Source: Streptomyces lydicus (GTDB lineage: Bacteria > Actinomycetota > Actinomycetes > Streptomycetales > Streptomycetaceae). Taken from it: DNA of 64,000 nucleotides. Shown here in pieces: positions 44,557-56,657 of this stretch. A program made the translations under genes and the position numbers. The first letter of the stretch is position 1. Each line of letters opens with the position of its first letter. Under the pieces are notes generated by a model, which saw nothing but the letters and a program-made list of their open reading frames with translations, ran no database searches and was not told the origin of the DNA. The stretch lies in NCBI RefSeq assembly GCF_000717345.1, contig NZ_JNZA01000011.1:62001-126000 (forward strand). Direction: 5' to 3'.

Positions 44557-45843
44557 ATGCCCCGGCCCCGTGCCACCGCCCCTGTACCGCGATCAGGATT
44601 ACCGCTCTATCTGGCCACCGCCTTCTGCGCCCGCCTGGCGGAGGAAGGCATGGCCGTGGCCGTCGCGCTCCTGGCACTGCAGCGGGCCGGGGACGCGGCC
44701 CAGGGTGCGTTCGTGCTCACCGCCTGGATGGCCCCCCATGTCGTCGCCGCTCCTCTGGTGGGCGCACTCGCCACCCGTATGCGGCGTCCCCGACTGTGCT
44801 ACCTCGGGGCCCTGAGTGGCTTCACGGCCGCCGTCGTGACGCTGTCGCTGCTGATCGGGAGGGCGCCCGCCCCGGTGACGCTCGCCGTCGCCGTGGCCGG
44901 TGGCGCCTGCGGACCGGTCGTCTCCGGAGGGCTGTCCAGCCTGATCGCCGTACTCGTGCCGGCCGGCCCGCGGCGGGACCGGGCGTATGCGCTGGACGCG
45001 GCGGTGTACAACGCCGCGTCGGTGGCCGGCCCTGCGGTGGTCGGCGTGACGGCCGCCGTGGCGTCACCCGGCGCGGCCATGCTGCTCCTCGGCACGGTGG
45101 CGGCCGGCGCGGTGGCAGCTGCCACCGGACTTCCGTACGGGCCTCCGCGGCAGCACACGGACGCGCGGCCGGCCACCACCCTGCGCGCCGACCTGGCCGC
45201 CGGACTGGCCGCCGTCTGGCGCGTCCGGGAACTACGGGCGATCACCGCGGGCACCTGCCTGGCGTTCCTCGGCATCGGCGGCCTGACCACCACGGCGGTG
45301 CTGCTCGCCGCCCACCACGGGCACCCCGGAGCGGGCGGCGCCCTGATGACCGCGTTCGCCGCCGGAGCGCTCGGCGGTTCACTGGCGCTCGCCCGTTGGC
45401 AGCCGCCTCTCAGCGATCCACGGCTCGCCACGCTCTCGCTGTGCGGCACCGGCGTCGCGCTGGCCGCGGCCGCACCAGTGCCGTCCCCGGCGGTCTGCGG
45501 GGCACTGTTCGTGCTGGCAGGCGCGTGCGACGGACCACTGCTGACCGCGACCTTCCGCATCCGGGCGGTGTACGCCCCGTCGCGCGCCGGGGCACAGATC
45601 TTCACCCTGGGCGCGGGCCTGAAGATCACCGCGGCGGCCTGCGGGGCGGCCGCCGTCGGAGCGGGCGCCGCGCTGCCGCCGCCCCTGTTGCTGCTCGCCA
45701 TCGCCGCCGTCCAACTGGGCGGCGCGCTTCTGCACACGCTCGTCCGGCGCAGCAAGGGCCCCGGGGACGCGCACGCGGACACGGCGGGTGCGGACCCGAC
45801 GAGGGGGGCCGTCAGCGGCCCGGCACCGGCCGAACGCCCGTGA
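44557..45843 (+). CDS. MFS transporter, probable efflux pump
   Basis: 428 residues with about 11-12 hydrophobic segments and an MFS layout; the first helix starts near LPLYLATAFCARLAEEGMAV. The loop between helices 2 and 3 is short with ATRMRRPR, a degenerate motif A. The substrate is unknown, and drug export is inferred from the divergent regulator. ATG at 44557 follows CTGGAG at good spacing; an ATG at 44533 would add 8 residues without a ribosome site. The C-terminal tail is Ala/Gly/Pro-rich. Confidence 0.87.
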   Translation: MPRPRATAPVPRSGLPLYLATAFCARLAEEGMAVAVALLALQRAGDAAQGAFVLTAWMAPHVVAAPLVGALATRMRRPRLCYLGALSGFTAAVVTLSLLIGRAPAPVTLAVAVAGGACGPVVSGGLSSLIAVLVPAGPRRDRAYALDAAVYNAASVAGPAVVGVTAAVASPGAAMLLLGTVAAGAVAAATGLPYGPPRQHTDARPATTLRADLAAGLAAVWRVRELRAITAGTCLAFLGIGGLTTTAVLLAAHHGHPGAGGALMTAFAAGALGGSLALARWQPPLSDPRLATLSLCGTGVALAAAAPVPSPAVCGALFVLAGACDGPLLTATFRIRAVYAPSRAGAQIFTLGAGLKITAAACGAAAVGAGAALPPPLLLLAIAAVQLGGALLHTLVRRSKGPGDAHADTAGADPTRGAVSGPAPAERP

Positions 45844-45924
45844 CGTCCCCTGCCGCCGAGCCCCGCGAGCCGAGCACCCGCGAGCCACGCCCCTCCCCCC
45901 GGCCGAGGGTCCGCAGATACCTCG

Positions 45925-46623
45925 TCAGCCGGCCTTCCAGCCCGGGATCGTCGGCAGCACCTTCTCGGCGACGCGGAGCAACGCCTCGTCATCGGGCATT
46001 CCCTCGTCCTGGCGCCAGAGGGCGATCTCGAAGGAACCGCCGCCGTCCTTCGCGTCCTTGGCGACCACCAGGCTGCGCGCGATGCCACCGGGCCGGGAGT
46101 CGGACTGGCCGATCTTGTGACCGTCGAAGCTGAACGACAGGGCGATGGTGCGGTCCGAGTAGAGGACCGCCGGACGCCCCAGAATCTTCTTCGCCTCCGC
46201 GGTCTCGCCCAGCCAGCGGACCGACTGGGCAACCCGGAGACGGTCGTACGAGGCCGAGAGCTTCACGGCGTAGGTCTTCAGCTGGACGGTCGCTTCCGGA
46301 GTGACGATCTTGGTGCCGCCGGCACCCTTCATCCAGCTCTCGCTCCCGCCCGCGGTCTCCGCACGCTCTTCCGGCGTGCCCAGAAGCGTCGGCAGGTCCC
46401 GGCGGTTCAGCGCCGTGCAGAGCTGCGCTCCCGATACGTGCTTCGACGGCCGGGCGTCATGAGCGCGGTCACAGGCGGCCGGCTTGGTCTCGTCCGTGGA
46501 GACGTCCCCCAGATCCCGCAGACCCCACATGCCCCCCACGAGGCCGGACACCATCACCACCGCCGCGAGTGCCTGGGCACCGGCGCCCATGCCCTTCTTG
46601 GATCTCGCGGAATTGTCGTCCAT
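45925..46623 (-). CDS. DUF6215 family membrane-anchored protein
   Basis: 232 residues. One N-terminal membrane segment (GAQALAAVVMVSGLVGGMWG) is followed by an extracellular-type domain with a conserved ACDRAHD...SGAQLCTAL cysteine pair, LGTPEERAETAGGSE, and the C-terminal LLRVAEKVLPTIPGW. The family is Streptomyces-specific as far as I know, with unknown function. ATG at 46623 follows a G-rich ribosome site (GGTGGGGGA). It is convergent with the MFS gene. Confidence 0.82.
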   Translation of the reverse strand: MDDNSARSKKGMGAGAQALAAVVMVSGLVGGMWGLRDLGDVSTDETKPAACDRAHDARPSKHVSGAQLCTALNRRDLPTLLGTPEERAETAGGSESWMKGAGGTKIVTPEATVQLKTYAVKLSASYDRLRVAQSVRWLGETAEAKKILGRPAVLYSDRTIALSFSFDGHKIGQSDSRPGGIARSLVVAKDAKDGGGSFEIALWRQDEGMPDDEALLRVAEKVLPTIPGWKAG

Positions 46624-46815
46624 GTCCCCCACCCCCCGGTTCGCGCCCGATGCGCGCTGGGGGAGCGTAACCGGTGATCGTTTCGCGGGGAAGCGGTAAT
46701 TGTTCCGTGCTTCCGGGCACGCGCTCGTCGCCCCGGCCGCCCCGGAGGCCCGGGGCGACGGTGGCACCGCCGCCCACGCGTCACCGGCGCCGACACCGAC
46801 GGCGGGAACACGCCG

Positions 46816-46850
46816 AGGGCGGTGGAGCCGAGTACCGACTCCACCGCCCT
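46816..46850. terminator. nrdJ terminator
   Basis: AGGGCGGTGGAG (46816-46827) pairs with CTCCACCGCCCT (46839-46850), starting 34 bases past the nrdJ stop codon. The rest of the 261-base gap upstream of the DUF6215 gene shows no gene. Confidence 0.85.
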
Positions 46851-46884
46851 GACCTGCTAATTCACGCCCAGCGGGCGTCCCGCA

Positions 46885-49764
<2,880 letters not shown>

Positions 49765-49889
49765 GCCGCCTCCCTGTATACGGGCAAACGCCCATATGTG
49801 CGCACTCATTCCGTGGCACGGTGTTTGTTCTTTCTGCTACCGAGGCGCCCTGCTCTCGCCCCGGTACAGGTCCTGGATGCGCGCCGAAC

Positions 49890-50420
49890 TCAGTCGGCGG
49901 CGGTGGCGGGCACGGGGACGGCCGGGCCGCCGGCCTCCCCGTCGGTCCCGCAGTCCTGCCCGGGCGGCCGCTCCTCGCGCTGCTCACGCAGCTCGGCGAT
50001 GGCCGCCTCGAAGTCTTCGAGCGAATCGAACGCCCGGTAAACGGACGCGAAGCGCAGGTACGCGACGAGGTCGAGTTCCTGCAGCGGGCCCAGTATGGCG
50101 AGCCCCACGTCATGGGTGGACAGCTCGGCGCTTCCGGTGGCGCGCACCGCCTCCTCGACCCGCTGGCCGAGCTTGGCGAGGGCGTCCTCGGTGACCGGGC
50201 GACCCTGGCACGCCTTGCGCACTCCCGCGATGACCTTGTTACGGCTGAAGGGTTCGGTGACCCCGCTCCGCTTGATCACCATCAATGACGCCGTCTCGAT
50301 GGTGGTGAAACGGCGGGAACAGTCGGGGCACTGGCGGCGCCGGCGGATCGCCGTCCCGTCATCGGTGGTCCGGCTGTCGACGACCCGGCTGTCGGGGTGC
50401 CTGCAGAAGGGGCAGTGCAT
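49890..50420 (-). CDS. nrdR: Transcriptional regulator NrdR
   Basis: 176 residues. An N-terminal zinc ribbon ([17 protein letters not shown], then [14 protein letters not shown]) precedes the ATP-cone ([16 protein letters not shown] onward), which senses ATP and dATP. It represses ribonucleotide reductase genes. The C-terminal 25 residues are a variable acidic/Pro tail. ATG at 50420 follows GGAGGGTGGAG. An NrdR-box-like sequence lies upstream, consistent with autoregulation of nrdRJ. It is divergent from lexA. Confidence 0.96.
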   Translation of the reverse strand: MHCPFCRHPDSRVVDSRTTDDGTAIRRRRQCPDCSRRFTTIETASLMVIKRSGVTEPFSRNKVIAGVRKACQGRPVTEDALAKLGQRVEEAVRATGSAELSTHDVGLAILGPLQELDLVAYLRFASVYRAFDSLEDFEAAIAELREQREERPPGQDCGTDGEAGGPAVPVPATAAD

Positions 50421-50593
50421 GGCTCCACCCTCCTCACCCTCGATATACGGACGTACGTACGCCAACGCTCCCGGCGTACGGCGAATAACCCCGACGGGTC
50501 CGTACGGGCCCTCCGGAGCAGCCACCAGCATAGGCGATCCCCGGCCCCGTGAAGGACCAGCACCACAACTTCTGGGCGACCGCACGCATCTAA

Positions 50594-50609
50594 CCACTAG
50601 ATGTGGTGT
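50594..50609 (-). promoter_or_regulatory. NrdR-box-like sequence
   Basis: On the minus strand ACACCACATCTAGTGG matches the NrdR box (ACACTATATATAGTGT as remembered) at 12 of 16 positions, with the outer CA/TG elements kept. It lies 174 bases upstream of the nrdR start. A second box at the usual three-turn spacing is not clear; only a weak candidate is seen near 50560-50575. Confidence 0.6.
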
Positions 50610-50885
50610 CGGCCTGCTTACATCCGCCTACCGCGTGTCGCGGTGGAGGCGGGCCGGGGGGTCGCCCAGAAGCGTACGGGAAGACACCCGACGGGGGGCG
50701 CGGCGGGGCGGGGATGACAGAATCGGCGGTGTCACGGCACCCGGCCACCGTGACCACGCAGCACCGACGACCGGACCCGCAGGCGACCGGTGACCCCGGA
50801 ACGCCGGCACGCGCCACAGACCCGTCCAACGGTCGGCCATACACCCAGCCGCTCACCCAGGTCTGCCAATCGCTGAATTTTTCAC

Positions 50886-50901
50886 TCGAACGTGTGTTTG
50901 G
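50886..50901. promoter_or_regulatory. SOS box (LexA site) upstream of lexA
   Basis: TCGAAC-GTGT-GTTTGG fits the actinobacterial SOS box TCGAAC-N4-GTTCGA with two mismatches. It lies 62 bases before the lexA start, consistent with autorepression. The rest of the 543-base nrdR/lexA gap (50421-50963) shows no gene. Confidence 0.8.
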
Positions 50902-50963
50902 CGCAACCTTTCGAAAGCAACTACCGTTGGCTAACTAGGGAGAACATTTCGAGAGGGGCCGAC

Positions 50964-51764
50964 GTGACCACCACCGCAGACAGCGCGACCATCACCGCAC
51001 AAAGCCACTCCCAGAGCCGATTCGATCATCCGCAGAAGGCACAGCGGCCGCCGATGGACGACGCCACGTCGGACTCCGAAGAGCAGAAGCCCGCCCGCTC
51101 GCTCCCCGGTCGGCCACCAGGGATCCGGGCCGACAGCTCGGGGCTCACCGACCGCCAGCGCAGGGTGATCGAGGTCATCAGGGATTCGGTGCAGCGGCGC
51201 GGGTACCCGCCGTCCATGCGGGAGATCGGCCAGGCGGTCGGACTGTCCAGCACCTCGTCCGTCGCCCATCAGCTCATGGCTCTGGAGCGCAAGGGCTTCC
51301 TGCGCCGCGACCCGCATCGCCCCCGGGCGTACGAGGTCCGCGGCTCCGACCAGCCGACGACCGCGGCGACCGACACCGCCGGCAAGCCCGCGGCGTCCTA
51401 CGTCCCGCTGGTCGGCCGGATCGCCGCCGGTGGCCCGATCCTCGCGGAGGAGTCCGTCGAGGACGTCTTCCCGCTCCCGCGCCAGCTCGTCGGCGACGGT
51501 GAACTGTTCGTGCTGAAGGTCGTCGGCGACTCCATGATCGAGGCCGCCATCTGCGACGGTGACTGGGTCACGGTCCGCCGCCAGCCGGTGGCCGAGAACG
51601 GTGACATCGTCGCCGCCATGCTGGACGGCGAGGCCACCGTCAAGCGCTTCAAGCGCGAGGACGGTCATGTGTGGCTGCTGCCGCACAACTCCGCGTACCA
51701 GCCGATCCCCGGTGACGAGGCGACCATCCTCGGCAAGGTGGTGGCGGTGCTGCGGCGGGTCTGA
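50964..51764 (+). CDS. lexA: LexA repressor
   Basis: 266 residues, longer than E. coli LexA because of an extra N-terminal tail of about 70 residues. The winged helix ([20 protein letters not shown], then [16 protein letters not shown]) is followed by the self-cleavage site Ala-Gly in [13 protein letters not shown]. The catalytic Ser is in [11 protein letters not shown] and the Lys in EATVKRF. It represses SOS genes and cleaves itself when RecA is activated. GTG at 50964 follows GAGAGGGG. An upstream ATG frame from 50892 overlaps the SOS box region and is not favoured. Confidence 0.95.
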   Translation: MTTTADSATITAQSHSQSRFDHPQKAQRPPMDDATSDSEEQKPARSLPGRPPGIRADSSGLTDRQRRVIEVIRDSVQRRGYPPSMREIGQAVGLSSTSSVAHQLMALERKGFLRRDPHRPRAYEVRGSDQPTTAATDTAGKPAASYVPLVGRIAAGGPILAEESVEDVFPLPRQLVGDGELFVLKVVGDSMIEAAICDGDWVTVRRQPVAENGDIVAAMLDGEATVKRFKREDGHVWLLPHNSAYQPIPGDEATILGKVVAVLRRV

Positions 51765-51780
51765 CCCACCCCTCACGACC

Positions 51781-51814
51781 GGGCTCCGGGACCACTGCGC
51801 CGGTCCCGGAGCCC
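51781..51814. terminator. Terminator between lexA and the DinG-type gene
   Basis: GGGCTCCGGGACC (51781-51793) and its exact complement (51802-51814) flank an 8-base loop, 16 bases past the lexA stop, between convergent genes. Confidence 0.88.
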
Positions 51815-51852
51815 TGCTGTGTCCGCGGGCCCTCCCCGGCCCCGCGGCCGCG

Positions 51853-53871
51853 TTACTTCTCGTCCGCCTTCGCCGCCGCGTCGATCGCCGCGAGCGAGCG
51901 GCGGACCTGGTTGCGGTCGGTGGTGTACCAGAACTGCGGCATCGACTTCCGCAGGAACGAGCCGTAGCGGGCCCGCTCGACCCGGGGATCCAGCACGGCC
52001 ACCACACCGCGGTCCCCGGTGGCGCGGACCAGACGCCCGGCACCCTGGGCCATCAGCAGGGCCGCATGGGTCGCCGCCACCGCCATGAAGCCATTGCCGC
52101 CGGCTTCCTCCACGGCCTTCTGCCGGGCACTCATCAGCGGGTCGTCCGGGCGGGGGAACGGCACCCGGTCCATCACCACCAGCTGACAGTTCGGACCCGG
52201 TACGTCCACGCCCTGCCAGAGGGAGAGGGTGCCGAACAGGCACGTACGGGCGTCCTCGGCGAACGTCCGGATCAGCTCGCCGAGAGTCTCCTCCCCCTGG
52301 AGCAGGATCGGCACGTCCAGACGGCCCCGCAGCTCCTCCGCGGCGGCCTGGGCAGCGCGCATGGAGGAGAAGAGGCCGAGGGTGCGGCCGCCGGCGGCCT
52401 CGATCAGCTCGGCGAGCTCATCGAGCATGTCCGTACGGCTGCCCTCGCGGCCCGGCTGGGCGAGGTGCTTGGCAACGTAGAGGATGCCCTGCTTGCCGTA
52501 GTCGAAGGGGGAACCGACGTCGAGCCCCTTCCACGGGGGGACGTCCTCCCCTTCCGTACCCTCCGGGGCCAGGCCCAGCGAGGCCGCGACGCCGTTGAAG
52601 TCGCCGCCCAGCTTGAGGGTGGCGGAGGTGAGGACGACGGAGCGGTCCTCGAAGAGCTTCTCCCGCAGCAGGCCGGAGACGGAGAGCGGGGCCACCCGGA
52701 GGGAGGCGCCGAAGCGGTCGTGGCGTTCGTACCAGACGACGTCGTACTCGGAGCCGTTGGCGATGCGCTCGGCGACGGCGTGGATGTTCTCCACCGAGGC
52801 GAGGGCCTGCTTGCGGACCGCGTCCTCGTCCTGGACCGACTTGTCGCGGGTCGAGCCGAGGGCGGAGATGACCGTACGGGCGGCGTCCCGCAGCGCCATC
52901 AGGCAGTACCCGAGGTCCTCGGGGATCTCCTCGAGACGGCCGGGCAGGGCCAGCTCCATCAGGCGCTCGAAGGTCTCGGAGGCGGTCTGGAGCTGGTCGG
53001 CGGCCTTTTCGTTGACGAGCTTGGCGGCCCGCCGCACCGCGCGGTTGACCTGGCCAGGAGTGAGCTCGCCGGTGGCGACGCCGGTGACCCGGGAGACCAG
53101 CTCATGGGCCTCGTCGATGATCAGGACCTCGTGCTGCGGGAGGACCGGCGCGCCCTCGATCGCGTCGATGGCCAGCAGCGCGTGGTTGGTGATGACGACC
53201 TCGGCCAGCTTGGCGCGCTCCCTGGCCGCCTCGGCGAAGCACTCCGCACCGTAGGCGCACTTCGAGGCGCCCAGGCACTCCCGTGAGGAGACCGATACCT
53301 GCCCCCAGGCCCGGTCGGAGACCCCGGGGGTCAGGGCGTCGCGGTCGCCGGTCTCGGTCTCGTCCGCCCAGTCCCGCAGCCGCATCAGGTCCTTGCCGAG
53401 CTTGCTGGTGGGCGTCGCCTGCTCGAACACGTCGAAGAGGCCGTCCTCCTCGTCCTGCGGGGCGCCCTCATGGAGGCGGTGCAGGCAGAGGTAATTGGAG
53501 CGGCCCTTGAGCATGGCGAATTCCGGGCGGCGGCGCAGCAGCGGATGCAGTGCGTCGACGGTCCGCGGAAGATCGCGTTCCACCAGCTGGCGCTGCAGCG
53601 CCAGAGTGGCCGTGGCAATCACCACCCGCTCGCCGTGGGCCAGCGCCGGCACCAGGTAGCCGAGGGACTTTCCGGTGCCGGTGCCGGCCTGGACGAGCAG
53701 GTGGGCATAGCCGCGCTTCGCTCCGTCCTCGCTCGGTGGCGAGTCGTCGGTAGCGGTGCCGCCCACGGCCTCGGCGACAGCCTCGGCCATGGCCACCTGG
53801 CCGGGGCGCTCGGTGCCGCCGACGGCGGTGACGGCGGCGTGCAGCAGATCGGGGAGGGAGGGCTTCGTCAT
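51853..53871 (-). CDS. DinG/XPD-type ATP-dependent DNA helicase
   Basis: 672 residues. Walker A is QAGTGTGKSLGY. A cysteine cluster (Cys in NYLCLHRL, then ECLGASKCAYGAEC) is placed to bind a 4Fe-4S cluster. DEAH is in IIDEAHELVSR, with late motifs LFGTLSLWQGVDVPG and QGAGRLVRA. It unwinds 5'-3' with roles in R-loop or damage resolution. ATG at 53871 is the natural start; the ribosome site is modest. It is convergent with lexA, with the terminator between. No SOS box is seen upstream. Confidence 0.93.
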   Translation of the reverse strand: MTKPSLPDLLHAAVTAVGGTERPGQVAMAEAVAEAVGGTATDDSPPSEDGAKRGYAHLLVQAGTGTGKSLGYLVPALAHGERVVIATATLALQRQLVERDLPRTVDALHPLLRRRPEFAMLKGRSNYLCLHRLHEGAPQDEEDGLFDVFEQATPTSKLGKDLMRLRDWADETETGDRDALTPGVSDRAWGQVSVSSRECLGASKCAYGAECFAEAARERAKLAEVVITNHALLAIDAIEGAPVLPQHEVLIIDEAHELVSRVTGVATGELTPGQVNRAVRRAAKLVNEKAADQLQTASETFERLMELALPGRLEEIPEDLGYCLMALRDAARTVISALGSTRDKSVQDEDAVRKQALASVENIHAVAERIANGSEYDVVWYERHDRFGASLRVAPLSVSGLLREKLFEDRSVVLTSATLKLGGDFNGVAASLGLAPEGTEGEDVPPWKGLDVGSPFDYGKQGILYVAKHLAQPGREGSRTDMLDELAELIEAAGGRTLGLFSSMRAAQAAAEELRGRLDVPILLQGEETLGELIRTFAEDARTCLFGTLSLWQGVDVPGPNCQLVVMDRVPFPRPDDPLMSARQKAVEEAGGNGFMAVAATHAALLMAQGAGRLVRATGDRGVVAVLDPRVERARYGSFLRKSMPQFWYTTDRNQVRRSLAAIDAAAKADEK

Positions 53872-53912
53872 AGCTCTGCAAGCCTACGCGGGACCACTGA
53901 CAGCCGGCCCGG

Positions 53913-55679
53913 TCACGGGGAGTGCAGCGGATTGGGGACGGTCCCGTGCACGGCGGCGTGCGGGCGCTCACGGCGGTCGCGGTAGCCGTCCACATGCAGA
54001 CGGTTGCGGTTCAGGCACAGCCGCTCGATCCGCGGGGTGAGCAGGTCGAAGGTCTCGTGCCGTTCCTTGAGCGCGGGGAAGCGTTCGTGGTGGCGGAGGA
54101 TCTCCGCCCGTACGAGTGACCAGAACTCCGCCTCGGGAACGTCCAGTTGGTCCGCGCACAGCGGTGCGAGATAGCGGAAGACGCCGACGAACAGCCCGGA
54201 GTGGATGAACTGGGTGAGAAAGGCGGGCGGTTCGGTGAGCAGCACGGTGCGCACGTCGTCCGGCATGGAGTCGTGCTCGGGCAGCGGCTGGGAGGTGGTA
54301 TTCACGTCGTCAACGAAGTCCTTGACCGCGAGCCGGGTGGGGACGTCGTGCTCGTCGAAGACCACGATGGCGTTCTCCCCGTGCGGGGAGAAGACCGTGC
54401 CGTACTGGTAGAGGAAGTGCAGCAGGGGCGGCAGGAGGGCGGCGAACAACCGGGACAGCCAGTCGCGTGGGGCCAGCCCGGAGCGGTGCACCAGCTCGGC
54501 GGTCAGGGCGCGGCCCCCGGGGTCGGTCTGCAGCAGCGAGGCCAGGGTGCGGGCGCGTTCCCCGGGGTCGAGGAAGCCGCTGATCGGCTCCCGCCAGATG
54601 CAGCCCAGCAGCTCCTTGAACTGGTACGGGACGCCGGGCAGCCGGTCGTAGAGGGGGTGCTCGACGGTGACCGAGGCGGTCTCGCCCAGCAGGATCACCC
54701 GGGTCTCGTCGCGCAGGAACGGGTCCGCGTCGCGCAGGCCGTGCACCCAGCGGGTCACCGCGGGTGCGGCGAGGGTGCGCTCGGTGGGCAGACCGCGCCA
54801 GACCAGGGTGTTGAGGATCGACAGCGGCAGTTTGACCGTACGGGCCCTGGGCCGGCTGATGTTGAGGAACGTGCGGATGGACTGCTGCGGCAGGCGGAGG
54901 TCGTTGTCAGTGGGCAGCGCGATGATGGATCTGTCGGCGAGTTGCGGGGCGAAGAGCGGGGCGATGGTCTCGTCCCATTGCCAGGGGTGCACGGGGAGAT
55001 AGAGGTAGTCGGCGGGGTCGCGGCCCTGGTCGGTGAGGGTGCGGGCGAAGGTCTGACGGGTGGCGGGGTCGAGTTCCTCGCCGTAGAGACGGTCGGGGGT
55101 GGCCAGCGTGGGGATACCGCGGTAGTGGGCGATGCTGTGGTGCGCGGCGAGCCAGGGCAGGCGCCGGGGGGTACGGGCCTCGGGGGCCCAGGCCGCCGCA
55201 TCGGCGGCTGAGAAGCCGAGCCGGCCCTTGTTCGCCACGAGCCAGGGGTGGCCGGTCTGGTGGCCTTCGAGGGCGGCGTAGTCCAGGTCGGCGAGGTCGG
55301 CGGCGCTGAGCGCGGTGGCGTCGAGGCGGGTGTCGGCGGCGAGGGTGGCGGTCAGCTCGCGGATGAGGTGACCGGTGGTGTCGCCGGACAGGCCCAGGAC
55401 GGTGTCGTGGGCGTGCGTGAGGAAGTGGAAGGGGTCGGTGTCGGGGGTGATCGAGTCGGGGTCGACGCGCCAGTGGCCGTAGGCGCCGCGGCGGGCCCGG
55501 AAGCGGTACACCAGCTCGTCGGTGACCGGCAGGCGGTACTGCGGGGTGCCGTCGGGGGCGGTGCCGTCGGGCTCGGGCGCGAGGACCTCCTCGTAGGCGA
55601 ACTCCGCGAGGATCTTGGCGAACAGGCGGCGCGCGGCGTGCTGCCAGGCGTGCTGCGAAGGCTGGGGCTCAGGAGACAA
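53913..55679 (-). CDS. NIS siderophore synthetase, IucA/IucC family (second in cluster)
   Basis: 588 residues. IucA/IucC fold with the family motifs GHPWLVANKGRLGFS, LPVHPWQWDETIAP, IRTFLNISRPRARTVKLPLS and a FhuF-like C-terminal domain. NIS synthetases adenylate a carboxylate (usually citrate) and condense it with an amine or alcohol. TTG at 55679 follows GAGGAG and is the only well-placed start. It ends the operon-like set at 53913-60061. The substrate type cannot be assigned from sequence alone. Confidence 0.9.
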   Translation of the reverse strand: MSPEPQPSQHAWQHAARRLFAKILAEFAYEEVLAPEPDGTAPDGTPQYRLPVTDELVYRFRARRGAYGHWRVDPDSITPDTDPFHFLTHAHDTVLGLSGDTTGHLIRELTATLAADTRLDATALSAADLADLDYAALEGHQTGHPWLVANKGRLGFSAADAAAWAPEARTPRRLPWLAAHHSIAHYRGIPTLATPDRLYGEELDPATRQTFARTLTDQGRDPADYLYLPVHPWQWDETIAPLFAPQLADRSIIALPTDNDLRLPQQSIRTFLNISRPRARTVKLPLSILNTLVWRGLPTERTLAAPAVTRWVHGLRDADPFLRDETRVILLGETASVTVEHPLYDRLPGVPYQFKELLGCIWREPISGFLDPGERARTLASLLQTDPGGRALTAELVHRSGLAPRDWLSRLFAALLPPLLHFLYQYGTVFSPHGENAIVVFDEHDVPTRLAVKDFVDDVNTTSQPLPEHDSMPDDVRTVLLTEPPAFLTQFIHSGLFVGVFRYLAPLCADQLDVPEAEFWSLVRAEILRHHERFPALKERHETFDLLTPRIERLCLNRNRLHVDGYRDRRERPHAAVHGTVPNPLHSP

Positions 55680-55784
55680 GGCGGGACTCCTCGAAGCGAG
55701 GCCGCCCCGGCACGTAAGGGGGACAACCGGAGCGGCGGGGTGGACGGCGGACCGGTTCGGGGCCGTCGACGGACGGCCGCCGGG

Positions 55785-56459
55785 TCAGAGCAGATGGCGA
55801 TGGGCGCGGTCGCGGATCATCAACGCGGCGCGCTTCTCCGGCAGTTCGATCTCCTCGGCGAAGCGGAAGCCCGCGGTCAGGAACGCCGCGACGGACGCGG
55901 TGTTGCGCAGATCGGGCTCGGCGAGGACGCGCGAGCAGCGCGGGCGGTGGTCGAGCACGAGATCGGCGACGGCGCGCAGCAGCGCACTGCCCAGGCCGCG
56001 GCCGCGGTCGGCGCCGCGGCCGATGAGGAGGTGGATCCCGGTGTCCTGGGGGCGGGCCGCGTAGTGGCGCGCGAGGGGGTCCAGATCGGCGCGGTAGATC
56101 TCCCAGTAGCTCATCGGGACGCCGTCCAGCACGCCCAGGCAGGGCACGCTGCGGCCGTCGCCGTCGAGCTGGCCGCGCAGGTGGGCTGCGGTGGTTTCCG
56201 GCGGCCCCGCCAGCTCCCAGAAGGCCGCGACGGCCGGGTCGTTCATCCAGCCGGTGATCCGGTCGAGGTCGCGCTCCGGCCGGACGGGGACCAGGGCGAA
56301 CGGCCCGCCCGGGGTGTCGGCCGTCCCCCAGTCCCCCGGGTCGCCGAGCAGCGGGCCGGGGCCCGGGAAGCCGGCCGGCAGGCCGCGGGGTGGGGGCGGG
56401 AGCCGACGGTTGAGGGTGTCGTCGGAGCTGGAGCTGAGGCCGGGGTCGGTGGATGGCAC
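55785..56459 (-). CDS. GNAT acyltransferase of siderophore biosynthesis
   Basis: 224 residues. GNAT fold of the siderophore-type acyltransferase group: ITGWMNDPAVAAFWELAG, SYWEIYRADLDPLARHYA and the CoA-loop GRGADRGRGLGSALLRAV. Relatives acylate N-hydroxy-amines (RhbD, IucB-like) with acetyl-CoA or longer chains. GTG at 56459 follows GGAG at fair spacing. It lies between the two NIS synthetase genes, as in hydroxamate pathways, although no N-hydroxylase gene is present here. Confidence 0.85.
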   Translation of the reverse strand: MPSTDPGLSSSSDDTLNRRLPPPPRGLPAGFPGPGPLLGDPGDWGTADTPGGPFALVPVRPERDLDRITGWMNDPAVAAFWELAGPPETTAAHLRGQLDGDGRSVPCLGVLDGVPMSYWEIYRADLDPLARHYAARPQDTGIHLLIGRGADRGRGLGSALLRAVADLVLDHRPRCSRVLAEPDLRNTASVAAFLTAGFRFAEEIELPEKRAALMIRDRAHRHLL

Positions 56460-56657
56460 GGCGACGCTCTCCTCTCGTGGCCGGTCGCCGCGTGGCCTTG
56501 TGGGTCGCGGGGCGTCGGTGCCGGGGACGGGGGCCGGGTAACGGCGATCGGACGGCGGGGGTCGGGGGTCGGGCGGTCGTTGTCCGTGGTCGGGGGCCGG
56601 GGCGGGCGAGCGGGGTGTGGCGTGGGGACCGGCCCGGAGATGTCCGCACGCCACGCC

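Noticed and set aside
49765..49889. Cobalamin riboswitch in front of nrdJ
   Set aside because: The 125-base gap is too short and no B12-box-like sequence was seen.
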